Shown here: piece by piece, positions 17,043-25,637 of the stretch
Layout of the letters: every line of letters starts with the position of its first letter
How positions within the stretch are numbered: position 1 is the first letter of the stretch
Assembly (NCBI GenBank): GCA_020847635.1
Contig: JADLBQ010000045.1
Location: 1-41,376, forward strand
Direction of reading: 5' to 3'
DNA length: 41,376 nt
Source of the DNA: Bacteroidia bacterium
Lineage (GTDB): Bacteria; Bacteroidota; Bacteroidia; AKYH767-A; OLB10
Notes under the pieces: generated by a model
Told to the model about the DNA's origin: nothing
The model's input: only the letters and a program-made list of their open reading frames with translations
Database searches by the model: none
Position numbers and translations under genes: made by a program

Positions 17043-18179
17043 TTATTTTTCTGAAAGAGCGGTAATAATTACGGACTGGTTGAACAGTTCACTTTTTAGA
17101 TCAATGGAAGCAGGTGAAATTTCTCCCGGAGCATAAAATCCGGTAAGTGCAGTATCATTTCCGAAAATTTTTGTTACTGCCTGAATCTCTTCATTCAGAC
17201 GCTCTTCGAGCATTCGTTTTCGTTCACTGCAACTGATCACAATTGCCAATTCAGGATGGTGACTCATACCCTGCAGGGTCATTTCAGCTGAAGATTTTGC
17301 ACCTTCTATTAACTGTTCACGGGTTGATCGCAACAAGGTGATCCGTGCTCCTTCAGGTACTGAACCTGCATAGGTAATGCTAAAATCACCTTCGTTAACT
17401 GATTTTATAGTTCGGATAACCGGAAATGAATTTTCATCAAACCTGACAGCAATCGGAAATAACATTTCAGAAACCGGGATACGGTAAGCCTTATCACGCA
17501 GATACAAATTATAGATTTCGAGAATTGGGATTCCTCCGGCTTCAAAAACAGTGCAGTCTTTAGAACGGGTAATGGTTCGTTCAGGACCAAACGGCTGCCA
17601 TCCGCTCATATTTCCAAAAGATACCTGAATAGAGTTCCCATAGAAACCGATTGCCGCTATCTTGCCGGATTCGGGTTTATTATTTAGACCAATCAGGCTT
17701 TCTTGCTGATCGGCAGGTGCTGCTAACCCACCGGTTATCATAACATCTTTAGGAAAATATTTCTGCATACTGAAAACCAGTTGAGAGGCATTCACTTTTG
17801 TGCTGTCGCAGATTAGCAAAACATTCTTCAGGCCAACAGGATCAAACGCCCGTGTTAAATAATAACCCGCATCAAAACTGTTTTTACAGGTTGAAATATC
17901 GGTTATGGCTGTTTTGATTTTTGATTTTTCAAATTGAATTGCTGTGACGGAGACAGAGTTTTCGTTTGTCTGAGTTCCGATGATCTCACCAGCTGAAGAG
18001 TTGAAAAGTATACTTGCCATCGGGAACTGATTGCGAATAAATATGTAAATCTCATCTTGTTTAAAGAGGCTGAAGGCTCCAAATGCAAGTACTAACTGGA
18101 TCTCATAGTTTTCAACCTGGTCATGACGTAACTCTTCCCATCCTCCATCCGGAGTGAATTTCATTTGTACAATTTTCAT
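17043..18179 (-). CDS. FIST N/C-domain signal-sensing protein
   Basis: A 378-residue soluble protein with the FIST_N and FIST_C pair, a predicted small-molecule sensor domain found in bacterial signalling and F-box proteins. The N-terminal half shows FNSSAGEIIGTQTNENSVSVTAIQF and VMITGGLAAP; the C-terminal half shows LEIYNLYL, MLFPIAVR, GARITLLRSTREQLI and AIVISCSERKRML...GFYAPGEISP. It is the first gene of the five-gene operon, and the kinase ATG follows its stop after one base. The inferred role is ligand sensing and control of the kinase. An imperfect palindrome lies at 18216-18236, about 40 bases upstream of the ATG. Confidence 0.88.
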   Translation of the reverse strand: MKIVQMKFTPDGGWEELRHDQVENYEIQLVLAFGAFSLFKQDEIYIFIRNQFPMASILFNSSAGEIIGTQTNENSVSVTAIQFEKSKIKTAITDISTCKNSFDAGYYLTRAFDPVGLKNVLLICDSTKVNASQLVFSMQKYFPKDVMITGGLAAPADQQESLIGLNNKPESGKIAAIGFYGNSIQVSFGNMSGWQPFGPERTITRSKDCTVFEAGGIPILEIYNLYLRDKAYRIPVSEMLFPIAVRFDENSFPVIRTIKSVNEGDFSITYAGSVPEGARITLLRSTREQLIEGAKSSAEMTLQGMSHHPELAIVISCSERKRMLEERLNEEIQAVTKIFGNDTALTGFYAPGEISPASIDLKSELFNQSVIITALSEK

Positions 18180-18215
18180 GGTTTGCCGTAAACGTTCTTG
18201 ATTTTGTTCAGTTTT

Positions 18216-18236
18216 ACTTTTTCAGAACTGAAAAGT
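18216..18236. promoter_or_regulatory. Imperfect palindrome upstream of the FIST operon
   Basis: ACTTTTTCAG (18216-18225) and CTGAAAAGT (18228-18236) form a near-perfect dyad around AA with one extra base in the left arm, 37-57 bases upstream of the operon's first ATG. This is the spacing of an operator or upstream activator site. No clear TAnnTTTG box is seen here. Confidence 0.3.
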
Positions 18237-18258
18237 TACATTCCGTCAGGAATTCAAT

Positions 18259-18285
18259 AAAAAAACAGCCCGGTAAAACGGGCTG
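18259..18285 (-). terminator. Rho-independent terminator of the uvrA-LOG unit
   Basis: On the minus strand, CAGCCCG (18285-18279), loop TTTTAC and CGGGCTG (18272-18266) are followed by seven T (18265-18259). This is a textbook intrinsic terminator 15 bases past the stop of the LOG-family gene. It insulates that gene from the FIST operon on the same strand. Confidence 0.9.
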
Positions 18286-18299
18286 CTGACAAGTGCTAA

Positions 18300-19007
18300 T
18301 CAGAAGTTTGGTTTCAGCAGGTACCGCGAATAGAACGAATTAATAATTTGTACTGTCTCATCGGCTGTGTCAACAACTGAAAAAAGCTGAAGGTCTTCTT
18401 CACTTATATTTTTTTCAGCCAGTAAGGTCTGTTCAATCCATTGATTCAGCCCCGAATAGTAATCACGGCCAACCATAATAATGGGGAAACGACCAATCTT
18501 ACCGGTTTGAATCAGAGTTAAAGCTTCAAATAATTCATCCATACTGCCAAAGCCACCAGGCAGAGTAACAAAACCCTGAGCGTATTTGATAAACATAAGC
18601 TTTCTGACAAAGAAGTAATTAAACATAATTAGCTTATCACGATCAATATAGGGATTTGAGGATTGTTCAAAAGGTAATTCGATATTCAGACCAACTGATT
18701 TGCCACCAGCTTCAAATGCTCCTTTATTGGCTGCCTCCATTATGCCAGGTCCACCACCAGTAATAATTCCAAAACCCTCTTTGGTTAGTTTATAAGCAAT
18801 CTGTTCTGCTAGTTCATAATAATGTGTGCCAGGTTGAGTACGAGCTGATCCAAATATGGAAACACACGGTCCGATTTTGCTAAGCTTTTCAAATCCTTCT
18901 ACAAACTCAGCAATAATTTTAAAAACTTGCCATGAATTTTCAGTTTTTATCTGCTGCCAGTCGCGTTCGGTAAATGCTTTCCTGATCTTTGCTTCATCTG
19001 TTGTCAT
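18300..19007 (-). CDS. TIGR00730/LOG family Rossmann-fold protein
   Basis: A 235-residue cytosolic protein of the LOG (lysine decarboxylase-like) family, whose studied members are cytokinin riboside 5'-monophosphate phosphoribohydrolases or nucleotide nucleosidases. ATG 19007 (MTTDEAKIRKAF) is chosen because the longer frame would run into the 3' end of uvrA and adds no fold. Motifs: SIFGSARTQPG, GFGIITGGGPGIMEAANKGA, RKLMFIKYA and the active-site signature PGGFGSMDELFEALTLIQ. It lies 46 bases after uvrA on the same strand and before a strong terminator, so it is probably co-transcribed. The substrate in this organism is unknown. Confidence 0.88.
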   Translation of the reverse strand: MTTDEAKIRKAFTERDWQQIKTENSWQVFKIIAEFVEGFEKLSKIGPCVSIFGSARTQPGTHYYELAEQIAYKLTKEGFGIITGGGPGIMEAANKGAFEAGGKSVGLNIELPFEQSSNPYIDRDKLIMFNYFFVRKLMFIKYAQGFVTLPGGFGSMDELFEALTLIQTGKIGRFPIIMVGRDYYSGLNQWIEQTLLAEKNISEEDLQLFSVVDTADETVQIINSFYSRYLLKPNF

Positions 19008-19053
19008 AATAAATTTGGTTTTGTTAGTTAAACGTAAAATTGAGGTAATTGGT

Positions 19054-21891
19054 TTATTCAGCTTCTGCAAGTTCTTTCCCAAGATACTGGGCAGTAATGC
19101 TCTTTTTTGATTGCAGAAACTTCCTGAATGGCCCTTCAAATAATATCTCTCCACCCTTACGTCCGCCTTCCGGGCCCAGGTCAATGATGTAATCTGCAGA
19201 TTTAATCACATCCAGGTTATGTTCAATGATAACACATGTATTTCCTTTATCAACCAGCTTCTGAATAACTTCAAGAAAGATCCGGACATCTTCGAAGTGC
19301 AATCCTGTTGTAGGTTCATCAAGAATATAAAATGTGTTTCCGGTATCTCGTTTTGTAAGCTCAGCCGCCAGTTTGACTCGCTGTGCTTCACCTCCTGAAA
19401 GTGTAGTGGAAGGTTGGCCTAATGTAAGATAACCTAGTCCAACCTCATTCAATGTTGAAATTTTATGAGTTATGGCCGGTATATTTTCAAAGAATTTAAC
19501 CGCTTCTTCAATACTCATATTCAGAATATCACTAATTGATTTGCCCCGGTAACGGATGTCAAGAATATCCCGTTTATATCTTTTACCATTGCATACATCA
19601 CAGAGAACATACACATCGGGTAAAAAATTCATTTCAATGGTTTTGACTCCGGCACCCAAACAGGTTTCACATCGTCCGCCCCGAACATTGAATGAGAAAG
19701 CTCCCGGAGCGTATCCTCTGATTTTAGACTCTTTGAGGTTTGCAAACAATGAGCGGATGTCTGTAAATACGCTTGTATATGTTGCTGGATTAGATCTGGG
19801 TGTCCTGCCAATCGGTGACTGGTCCACTTCAATCACTTTATCAATGTGCTGCAAACCGGTAATTGATTTATAGGGAAGAGGCTTTAAATCTGATTTATAA
19901 AAGTGCCGGCTTAGTATCGGGTATAATGTTTTATTAATCAACGATGATTTACCACTTCCCGAAACACCGGTTACACAAATCAGCTGACCTAACGGAAACT
20001 CAACAGTTATATTTTTCAGATTATGACCCGAAGCATTGACCAATACAATTTTCCTGGCACTTTCTTTTCGTTGTCTTGATTCCGGAATCTTGATTTCATT
20101 CCTTAAGTAACGGGCTGTCAGTGTTGATTTGTTGAGAACTTCAGCTGGTTTACCTTCGGCAATAACAGTTCCTCCGTGTAGCCCTGCAGCAGGACCCAGG
20201 TCAATAATATGATCGGCAGACATGATTGTTTCTTTATCATGTTCAACAACAATCACAGAGTTACCAAGATCACGCAGTGACTTTAATGAATGAATCAGTC
20301 TGATGTTATCTCTTTGATGTAATCCGATACTGGGTTCATCCAGGATGTAAAGCACACCAACCAGTTGTGATCCGATTTGAGTAGCAAGCCTGATTCGCTG
20401 CGATTCGCCTCCTGAGAGTGAAGAAGACTGACGGTTAAGGGTCAGGTATTCAAGGCCTACATCCAGCAGAAAGCCGATTCTTTTATTTATTTCCTTTAAG
20501 ATATCTGATGCGATTGCTTTTTGGCGGTTGTTCAGTTTGGCCGGAAGCTCTTTAAACCAGCTGGCCAGTTCATCGATATCCATCATTGCAAGTTCGGCAA
20601 TGTTTTTTTCGGCTATCTTAAAATGGAGTGACTCCTTCTTCAGCCGGGCTCCTTTACAATCCGGACATTCAGTTGTGTGCATAAAACCGGCAGCCCATTT
20701 TTTTAATCCTGCTGTTGCTTGCTCATCGTCTGCCTGTTTGGCAATAAAAGATGCAATACCTTCAAAAGCGATATTGAAATTTAAAACATTACCGGTAATG
20801 ATTTCACGTTTAACATTGAACAGTTCATCCGAACCATACAAAATAATCCTCAAAGCTTCTTCAGGAATGTCTGCAATGGGGGTATCTGTTGTAAATCCAT
20901 ACCGCTTGCCAATGACTGAGATTTGTTCCATCAGCCAGTGTGCTTTTACTTCCTTCATTGGGGCAATTCCACCTGCCTTGATAGACTTTTTCTTATCAGG
21001 AATTACAGTTGCCGTATCAATTTCAGAAATGATTCCTAATCCGTTGCAACGCTCACAGGCACCGTAAGGTGAGTTGAATGAAAAATTATTTGGTGCCGGT
21101 TCATCATAGCTGATTCCGGTTGACGGGCACATTAAGTGGCGGCTCAGCAATTGGGTTTTACTGGTTTCCTGGTTGAGAATCATGACCGTACCTTTACCAT
21201 GCTTTAATGCCGTTGAGATGCTGTGTTTAATTCTGTCTTCCGTCTCAGCAGCAACCGTAATCTTATCAATTACAATTTCCACATCATGTGTTTTGTACCG
21301 GTCAAGTTTCATTCCCCGCTGAATAGGTCGTTCTTCACCATTCACCCGAATTCTCAAAAAGCCGAGATGACTGATGGTTTCAAACAATTCCCGGTAATGT
21401 CCTTTCCTTCCTTTTACAACAGGTGCCAGCAAGGTTACAGGTTTACCGTCATATCTTTTCATAACCATACTGATTATCTGGTCATCGGTTAACCGGATCA
21501 TCTTTTCACCAGTTAGGTACGAAAAGGGATCAGCACCGCGGGCAAACAACAACCGTATAAAATCATAAATTTCAGTAATTGTTCCAACTGTACTTCTCGG
21601 ATTGGCATGAGTTGATTTTTGTTGAATGGCAATAACAGGACTTAATCCGGAGATCTTATCAACATCAGGTCTTTCCATATTGCCAAGAAACTGCCTGGCA
21701 TAGGCAGAAAATGTTTCCATATACCTTCTCTGCCCTTCTGCAAAAATCGTATCAAAAGCTAGAGAAGATTTTCCGCTTCCGCTAAGTCCGGTAATTACAA
21801 CTAATTTATTTCGGGGGATGACTAGGTCAATATTTTTGAGATTATGAACCCGGGCACCATAAATTTCAATTTCTTCTGGATCGTAAATCAT
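19054..21891 (-). CDS. uvrA: Excinuclease ABC subunit A
   Basis: A 945-residue UvrA, the ATP-dependent damage-recognition subunit of nucleotide excision repair. ATG 21891 ([20 protein letters not shown]) is preferred to 21921 because a TAnnTTTG box lies at 21910-21917 between them. Two ABC modules are seen: Walker [17 protein letters not shown] and [10 protein letters not shown]; signature [16 protein letters not shown] and [12 protein letters not shown]; Walker [15 protein letters not shown] and [14 protein letters not shown]. Zinc-type Cys pairs are [18 protein letters not shown] and CETCLGAG...CDVCNGKRY. The [15 protein letters not shown] region is typical. Full length, with no anomaly. 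Confidence 0.98.
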   Translation of the reverse strand: MIYDPEEIEIYGARVHNLKNIDLVIPRNKLVVITGLSGSGKSSLAFDTIFAEGQRRYMETFSAYARQFLGNMERPDVDKISGLSPVIAIQQKSTHANPRSTVGTITEIYDFIRLLFARGADPFSYLTGEKMIRLTDDQIISMVMKRYDGKPVTLLAPVVKGRKGHYRELFETISHLGFLRIRVNGEERPIQRGMKLDRYKTHDVEIVIDKITVAAETEDRIKHSISTALKHGKGTVMILNQETSKTQLLSRHLMCPSTGISYDEPAPNNFSFNSPYGACERCNGLGIISEIDTATVIPDKKKSIKAGGIAPMKEVKAHWLMEQISVIGKRYGFTTDTPIADIPEEALRIILYGSDELFNVKREIITGNVLNFNIAFEGIASFIAKQADDEQATAGLKKWAAGFMHTTECPDCKGARLKKESLHFKIAEKNIAELAMMDIDELASWFKELPAKLNNRQKAIASDILKEINKRIGFLLDVGLEYLTLNRQSSSLSGGESQRIRLATQIGSQLVGVLYILDEPSIGLHQRDNIRLIHSLKSLRDLGNSVIVVEHDKETIMSADHIIDLGPAAGLHGGTVIAEGKPAEVLNKSTLTARYLRNEIKIPESRQRKESARKIVLVNASGHNLKNITVEFPLGQLICVTGVSGSGKSSLINKTLYPILSRHFYKSDLKPLPYKSITGLQHIDKVIEVDQSPIGRTPRSNPATYTSVFTDIRSLFANLKESKIRGYAPGAFSFNVRGGRCETCLGAGVKTIEMNFLPDVYVLCDVCNGKRYKRDILDIRYRGKSISDILNMSIEEAVKFFENIPAITHKISTLNEVGLGYLTLGQPSTTLSGGEAQRVKLAAELTKRDTGNTFYILDEPTTGLHFEDVRIFLEVIQKLVDKGNTCVIIEHNLDVIKSADYIIDLGPEGGRKGGEILFEGPFRKFLQSKKSITAQYLGKELAEAE

Positions 21892-21909
21892 AAAAAACGG
21901 GCAAACTGG

Positions 21910-21917
21910 CAAATTTA
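21910..21917 (-). promoter_or_regulatory. -7 box (TAAATTTG) for uvrA
   Basis: Exact TAnnTTTG on the minus strand, 19 bases before the chosen uvrA ATG. An alternative upstream ATG (21921) would precede the predicted transcript start, so the box helps decide the start. Confidence 0.45.
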
Positions 21918-21987
21918 TCAAATCAAAAAACTGGAAGTGCAGTATTAACTAACCACAGACAAGTCCAAAAAGATTTTTTCCTAAGTA

Positions 21988-22016
21988 AGAAAAGGCTCTT
22001 AAACAGAGCCTTTTCT
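21988..22016 (-). terminator. 12-bp hairpin terminator after tRNA-Pro
   Basis: A perfect inverted repeat, AGAAAAGGCTCT (21988-21999) and AGAGCCTTTTCT (22005-22016), with a 5-nt loop. On the minus strand it is followed by a T-rich run (TTTTCTTACTT) and lies 54 bases downstream of the tRNA-Pro 3' end, so it should end that transcript before uvrA. A-rich on one arm and T-rich on the other, it could work in both directions. Confidence 0.75.
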
Positions 22017-22069
22017 CAAAAATTATCTGAAGATATTAAGGATATTACCTTCAGAATCAGCCTGATTTG

Positions 22070-22143
22070 TCGGGGTGACTGGATTCGAACCAGCGACCAC
22101 TTGCACCCCATGCAAGTGCGCTACCGGGCTGCGCTACACCCCG
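22070..22143 (-). tRNA. tRNA-Pro(GGG)
   Basis: A 74-nt minus-strand cloverleaf: acceptor CGGGGTG/CACCCCG with discriminator A, D-arm AGCGCAGCCCGGTAGCGC, anticodon arm CTTGC-ATGGGGT-GCAAG (anticodon GGG), and T-arm CGCTGGTTCGAATCCAGTC. CCA is not encoded. The C1-G72 start is typical of tRNA-Pro. Confidence 0.95.
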
Positions 22144-22277
22144 AACCGGAATGTCTGAGATTCACTTCATTTAAACAGGTAAGTTCCTGTAACGAGAGCT
22201 TACCGGTTGAGCTTGAGCGTTTCTCACTAGTAGCGATTACATGCGTGGCCTGCGTTCACCTTGTGAAATCAGGAATG

Positions 22278-22285
22278 CAAACCTA
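22278..22285 (-). promoter_or_regulatory. Possible -7 box (TAGGTTTG) for tRNA-Pro
   Basis: Exact TAnnTTTG on the minus strand, 135 bases upstream of the tRNA 5' end. It implies a long leader, so it is a weak call. The rest of 22144-22422 shows no gene. Confidence 0.25.
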
Positions 22286-22422
22286 ATTCATTTTGTGGTA
22301 TTTTGGTTAGATTGAGTTTACCTTTTTGCTGCCAGTTGTTTTTTTTTAGGAATTTTTAAAAAAGAGCTGTAACAACGGCTAGTCGCTATGCGTCTCATTT
22401 AAAAAGGTTATTATTTTACAGC

Positions 22423-22908
22423 GTGACAGTAAGCGATTACAATTCCTGTGTAGATAACCATTCGGATGGATTGTATCGTTTTATCCTTCATCATTGTAAG
22501 GATAAAGATGATGCCAGGGATATTGTTCAGGATTCGTTTGAAAAACTTTGGATGAATTATGCACAGGTAGATCCTCAAAAGGCCAAATCGTACCTGTTTA
22601 CCACAGCCTACCGGACAATGATTGACAAGATCAGGCGGTCGAAGAAGCAAGGTTCATTCAGTGAGGTAGATGAAAGTAAACATACACATGAACAAGCCTC
22701 TTTGGATGTAAAGGAAGCCATTTACAATGGGTTGCAAAGACTTCCGGATATTCAAAAGACGGTAATTACCTTGCGCGACCTTGAAGGCTATTCTTATAAT
22801 GAAATTGCACAAATCACTGGAATTACTGAAACCCAGGTTAAGGTTTATATCTATCGGGGACGTGTAGCATTAAAAAATTTTATTGGTAAAATTGAAAATT
22901 TAGTCTGA
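22423..22908 (+). CDS. ECF-type RNA polymerase sigma factor
   Basis: A 161-residue extracytoplasmic-function sigma factor. The start is GTG 22423, since no in-frame ATG exists near the fold start. Region 2 (~5-75): YNSCVDNHSDGLYRFILHH, DDARDIVQDSFEKLW and KAKSYLFTTAYRTMIDKIRR. Region 4 (~100-155): LPDIQKTVITLRDLEGYSYNEIAQITGITETQVKVYIYRGR, a classic -35-binding HTH. The stop is followed immediately by the ATG of the next gene, which encodes a membrane protein of anti-sigma type, so the two form a regulatory pair. Its target promoters are not identifiable here. Confidence 0.93.
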   Translation: MTVSDYNSCVDNHSDGLYRFILHHCKDKDDARDIVQDSFEKLWMNYAQVDPQKAKSYLFTTAYRTMIDKIRRSKKQGSFSEVDESKHTHEQASLDVKEAIYNGLQRLPDIQKTVITLRDLEGYSYNEIAQITGITETQVKVYIYRGRVALKNFIGKIENLV

Positions 22909-24054
22909 ATGAATATCAACCGCAGTAACTACGAAGCTTATTTACTTGACTGGATGGAAGGCAACCTGACTGTTGAGCTTCAACAAGAACTGAAGGCGTT
23001 CTTAGCTGCTAATCCTGATTTGCAGGTTGATCTGGAATTGGATGAATGGATTAAACTGGCTGAACCTGAACAGATCTTTGAATTAAAAGACCGGTTGAAA
23101 AGAGGAGTGATCAACCAAGAAAATATTGAATGGTACCTTACTGTGAGAACCGAAGGTGATACCTCTGAAGTGGAGAACAGGATGATTGAGAATTTTCTTG
23201 AACTCCACCCAAAATGGAGAAGAGACCAGCAGCTATTTTTAATGGCAAAGGTTCCGGTTGATAAAGAGATCGTGTTTGAAAATAAAGCAGGATTATACCG
23301 GAACAGAATCATTCCACTCTACAGAAGAAAAGCCTTGTATTATACGGTTGCTGCTGCTGTTGTTGTCCTTTTAATTGGAGTTTTCCAGCTGAGGCAGAGT
23401 GAGAAAAAAACTGGTTATGTTGATTCGTTTCGGAATCATGAAATTCAACTCCAGCCTGATCTGAATGAAGTAAAGCCGGATGATGCTGAAAATAAGCCAT
23501 CCCAATCCGAAGAATTTGTGAAGAAAGAAATCCACGAACCAGCCCCACAGGTAAAACAGCTTCAGATTAAAAAGGTGACAGAAGAGAATGAATTATTGGG
23601 TTCTAATCAGAACACGGAAGTGAAGGTTCAATCAGAGTTAAGCCAACAGGAGGATCCGGTGATACTTCCAGCCGAAGATTTTTTCGCAAATAGTAAAAAG
23701 GCAAATGAGGTCCGGAATCAGCAGGTGGATAATGTTCGCCAGTGGTTAACTAACATGATTGTTAAGAATCCGACAGCATTCAAACCTGGCTCAATTGATA
23801 TGCTCATTGACAAACTCGATAACGGGGATGAAATTTCTCAGGAAGATTTGTTGAGTTGCTTTAAGGAACCGTCACCTGGACAAATTTCAACTGACATTAA
23901 AGAAGCTAAGACACCGGTACTTGATGCTTTTGCATGGGGATTGAATAAGGTTACCGGTAAGGATGTTACACTTGAAAAAAAGTTTAACGAAACAGGAGAA
24001 CTTACAGCCTATAGCCTGGATGCCGGAATTATCAGGTTTGGGAAAAGTGAATAA
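22909..24054 (+). CDS. Probable membrane-anchored anti-sigma factor
   Basis: A 381-residue single-pass membrane protein starting directly after the sigma gene's stop (zero spacing). The N-terminus (NRSNYEAYLLDWMEGNLTVELQQELKAFLAANPDL) resembles the start of Bacteroidota anti-sigma proteins and should bind the sigma factor. One membrane helix lies at ~139-161 (ALYYTVAAAVVVLLIGVFQL). The periplasmic part is Glu/Gln/Lys-rich and low in complexity (~165-260), followed by a conserved-looking tail (~270-381) with VRQWLTNMIVKNP and DAFAWGLNKVTGKDV. There is no HxxxCxxC zinc motif. The function is inferred from gene order and topology. Confidence 0.75.
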   Translation: MNINRSNYEAYLLDWMEGNLTVELQQELKAFLAANPDLQVDLELDEWIKLAEPEQIFELKDRLKRGVINQENIEWYLTVRTEGDTSEVENRMIENFLELHPKWRRDQQLFLMAKVPVDKEIVFENKAGLYRNRIIPLYRRKALYYTVAAAVVVLLIGVFQLRQSEKKTGYVDSFRNHEIQLQPDLNEVKPDDAENKPSQSEEFVKKEIHEPAPQVKQLQIKKVTEENELLGSNQNTEVKVQSELSQQEDPVILPAEDFFANSKKANEVRNQQVDNVRQWLTNMIVKNPTAFKPGSIDMLIDKLDNGDEISQEDLLSCFKEPSPGQISTDIKEAKTPVLDAFAWGLNKVTGKDVTLEKKFNETGELTAYSLDAGIIRFGKSE

Positions 24055-24164
24055 TAAGACTGATGGCATTGATTGGGGTGGGATTGAATGCAATGGTGAA
24101 TTGGAAAATAAATGGAATTCTGTAACATCAAGGGCGAGCTGAGCGTCACAATTAAAAGGAAATT

Positions 24165-25553
24165 ATGAAAAGTAGAATCATACAAATTGTAACAGTTGTT
24201 CTATTATCGGGTTCAGTCTATGCACAGGATACCATTTTTGATGAGACCTTCAGTAAAATTTCAATTATTGGAAATGCAAAGGTTGTTCTAAGTCAGACCA
24301 ATGAAACTCCTTTTGTAATTTATGGCAATGCAGCCCGGCTTCAGATAAAAAACAATCAACTGAATATTGATGGAAATGCCGGAACAGTGAACATCTCAAT
24401 AAGGGAACTTTCAGCAATTAAGATTCACGGAAGGGGGGTGGTTGTGGCCAATACACCTCTAAACTCAGACAAGTTGCAAATTGATATATCCGGTTCGGGT
24501 AAAGTAACCATGGATAGTTTGAATGCTGGTGAAGTAGAAACGGATATTAGTGGTTCGGGTAATGTTGTTTTATCAGGCAAAGCAGCCAATTTAATAGTTG
24601 ATATCAGCGGATCAGGAAAAGTGGAGGCGCTCAATTTGGGAACCAATACTGTTGAAATTAATATCAGCGGGTCTGGAAGAGTAACAACCGATGTTTTACA
24701 AGAGCTGAATGTCAATATGAGTGGAATTGGTTCAGTTTCCTATCAGGGCAATCCAGTTTCAGTTCAAAAACAGATTTCTGGAGTTGGAAAAATCACCCGG
24801 ATTGAAAGTCAGTCTGATTCAGGTAGTGAGGATTCACTATTCATTGGTGCAGGTAATAAAAAGATTGTAATAACTGAGGATTCAACACATGTAAAGTCAA
24901 ACGTGAAATCATACCGGAAAAGCAAACTGACAGGACCGCACTGGGCAGGTTTTGAGCTTGGGTTTAATCAATGGTTTGCTGAACCATTCAGTTCCGATTT
25001 ACCACGAGGGAATGACTACCTTGAATTAAATTCAGGCAAATCCATAGCGGTAAACCTGAATTTGGTTGATTACGGATTAAAAATTTACAAGCGTAACCTA
25101 ATGCTGGTAACCGGAATAGGAGTAACCTGGAATAACTGGAGATTTCAGAATGCAGTTACGTTATTTCCAAACCAGCCAGCCTTAACCGGGGTTATGGATA
25201 CATTGCCCATGAAGAAAAGCAAACTAACCGTATCTTATGTAACCCTGCCGTTATTGCTCGAATTCAACAGCAGTGAACAGGCAAGCAAGAGTTTTCATAT
25301 TGCTGCAGGAGTAATAGGCGGCTATCGGATTGGAACTCATACCAAGCGGGTATTGGAAGATAACGGAAAATCAAAAAAGGTAAAGGAATATGATGATTTC
25401 AGTTTTAACACATTCAGGTTTGATTCGACAGTAAGAATCGGCTACCGGGGTTTTACCCTGTTTGGAAGTTATGGATTGATGTCGCTGTTTAAAAGCAGGG
25501 AGGGCCCTGACTTATCACCGTTTACCGTTGGAATTGCATTGGCCGGCTGGTAA
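24165..25553 (+). CDS. GIN-domain (DUF2807) protein with C-terminal outer-membrane beta-barrel
   Basis: A 462-residue exported protein. Signal peptide 1-20 (TVVLLSGSVYAQ). Residues ~22-215 form a right-handed beta-helix-like GIN/DUF2807 domain, with four ISGSG turns (IDISGSGKV, TDISGSGNV, VDISGSGKV, INISGSGRV) and a fifth degenerate MSGIGSV, one per coil. Residues ~255-462 alternate hydrophobic strands (HWAGFELGFNQWF, LMLVTGIGVTWNNW, VSYVTLPLLLEF, FTLFGSYGLMSLF, FTVGIALAGW) and end in an aromatic residue, as in PorT-like outer-membrane barrels. It lies 110 bases after the anti-sigma gene on the same strand. It probably belongs to the same envelope-response unit; its molecular role is unknown. 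Confidence 0.8.
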   Translation: MKSRIIQIVTVVLLSGSVYAQDTIFDETFSKISIIGNAKVVLSQTNETPFVIYGNAARLQIKNNQLNIDGNAGTVNISIRELSAIKIHGRGVVVANTPLNSDKLQIDISGSGKVTMDSLNAGEVETDISGSGNVVLSGKAANLIVDISGSGKVEALNLGTNTVEINISGSGRVTTDVLQELNVNMSGIGSVSYQGNPVSVQKQISGVGKITRIESQSDSGSEDSLFIGAGNKKIVITEDSTHVKSNVKSYRKSKLTGPHWAGFELGFNQWFAEPFSSDLPRGNDYLELNSGKSIAVNLNLVDYGLKIYKRNLMLVTGIGVTWNNWRFQNAVTLFPNQPALTGVMDTLPMKKSKLTVSYVTLPLLLEFNSSEQASKSFHIAAGVIGGYRIGTHTKRVLEDNGKSKKVKEYDDFSFNTFRFDSTVRIGYRGFTLFGSYGLMSLFKSREGPDLSPFTVGIALAGW

Positions 25554-25592
25554 GTTCGGCAGATATCAACCATTGTTGAAAAGTTACTCTGA

Positions 25593-25620
25593 CAAAGCAA
25601 TGCAGAAATGCATTGCTTTG
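25593..25620 (+). terminator. Perfect 12-bp hairpin with GAAA tetraloop
   Basis: CAAAGCAATGCA (25593-25604), GAAA, TGCATTGCTTTG (25609-25620). It lies 39 bases after the GIN gene and 18 bases before the transketolase ATG. There is no strong U-tract, so it could be a terminator for the upstream unit or a stable 5' leader of the next. An ATG at 25608 sits in the loop/stem and is unlikely to be a start. Confidence 0.6.
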
Positions 25621-25637
25621 CTGCTTTGGGCAAGGTT

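Noticed and set aside
19008-19184. 59-codon N-terminal extension of the LOG-family protein
   Set aside because: It would overlap the 3' end of uvrA and adds no conserved sequence.
20528-21067. 179-codon plus-strand frame
   Set aside because: Antisense to uvrA, whose reading is certain; the frame is explained by codon bias on the other strand.
22190-22260. Words resembling 16S rRNA (TAGTAGCGATTAC) next to tRNA-Pro
   Set aside because: The similarity is a few bases only; flanking bases do not follow 16S rRNA and no rRNA structure can be drawn.
22101-22286. 61-codon plus-strand frame
   Set aside because: It begins inside the antisense of tRNA-Pro(GGG) and has no protein-like composition.
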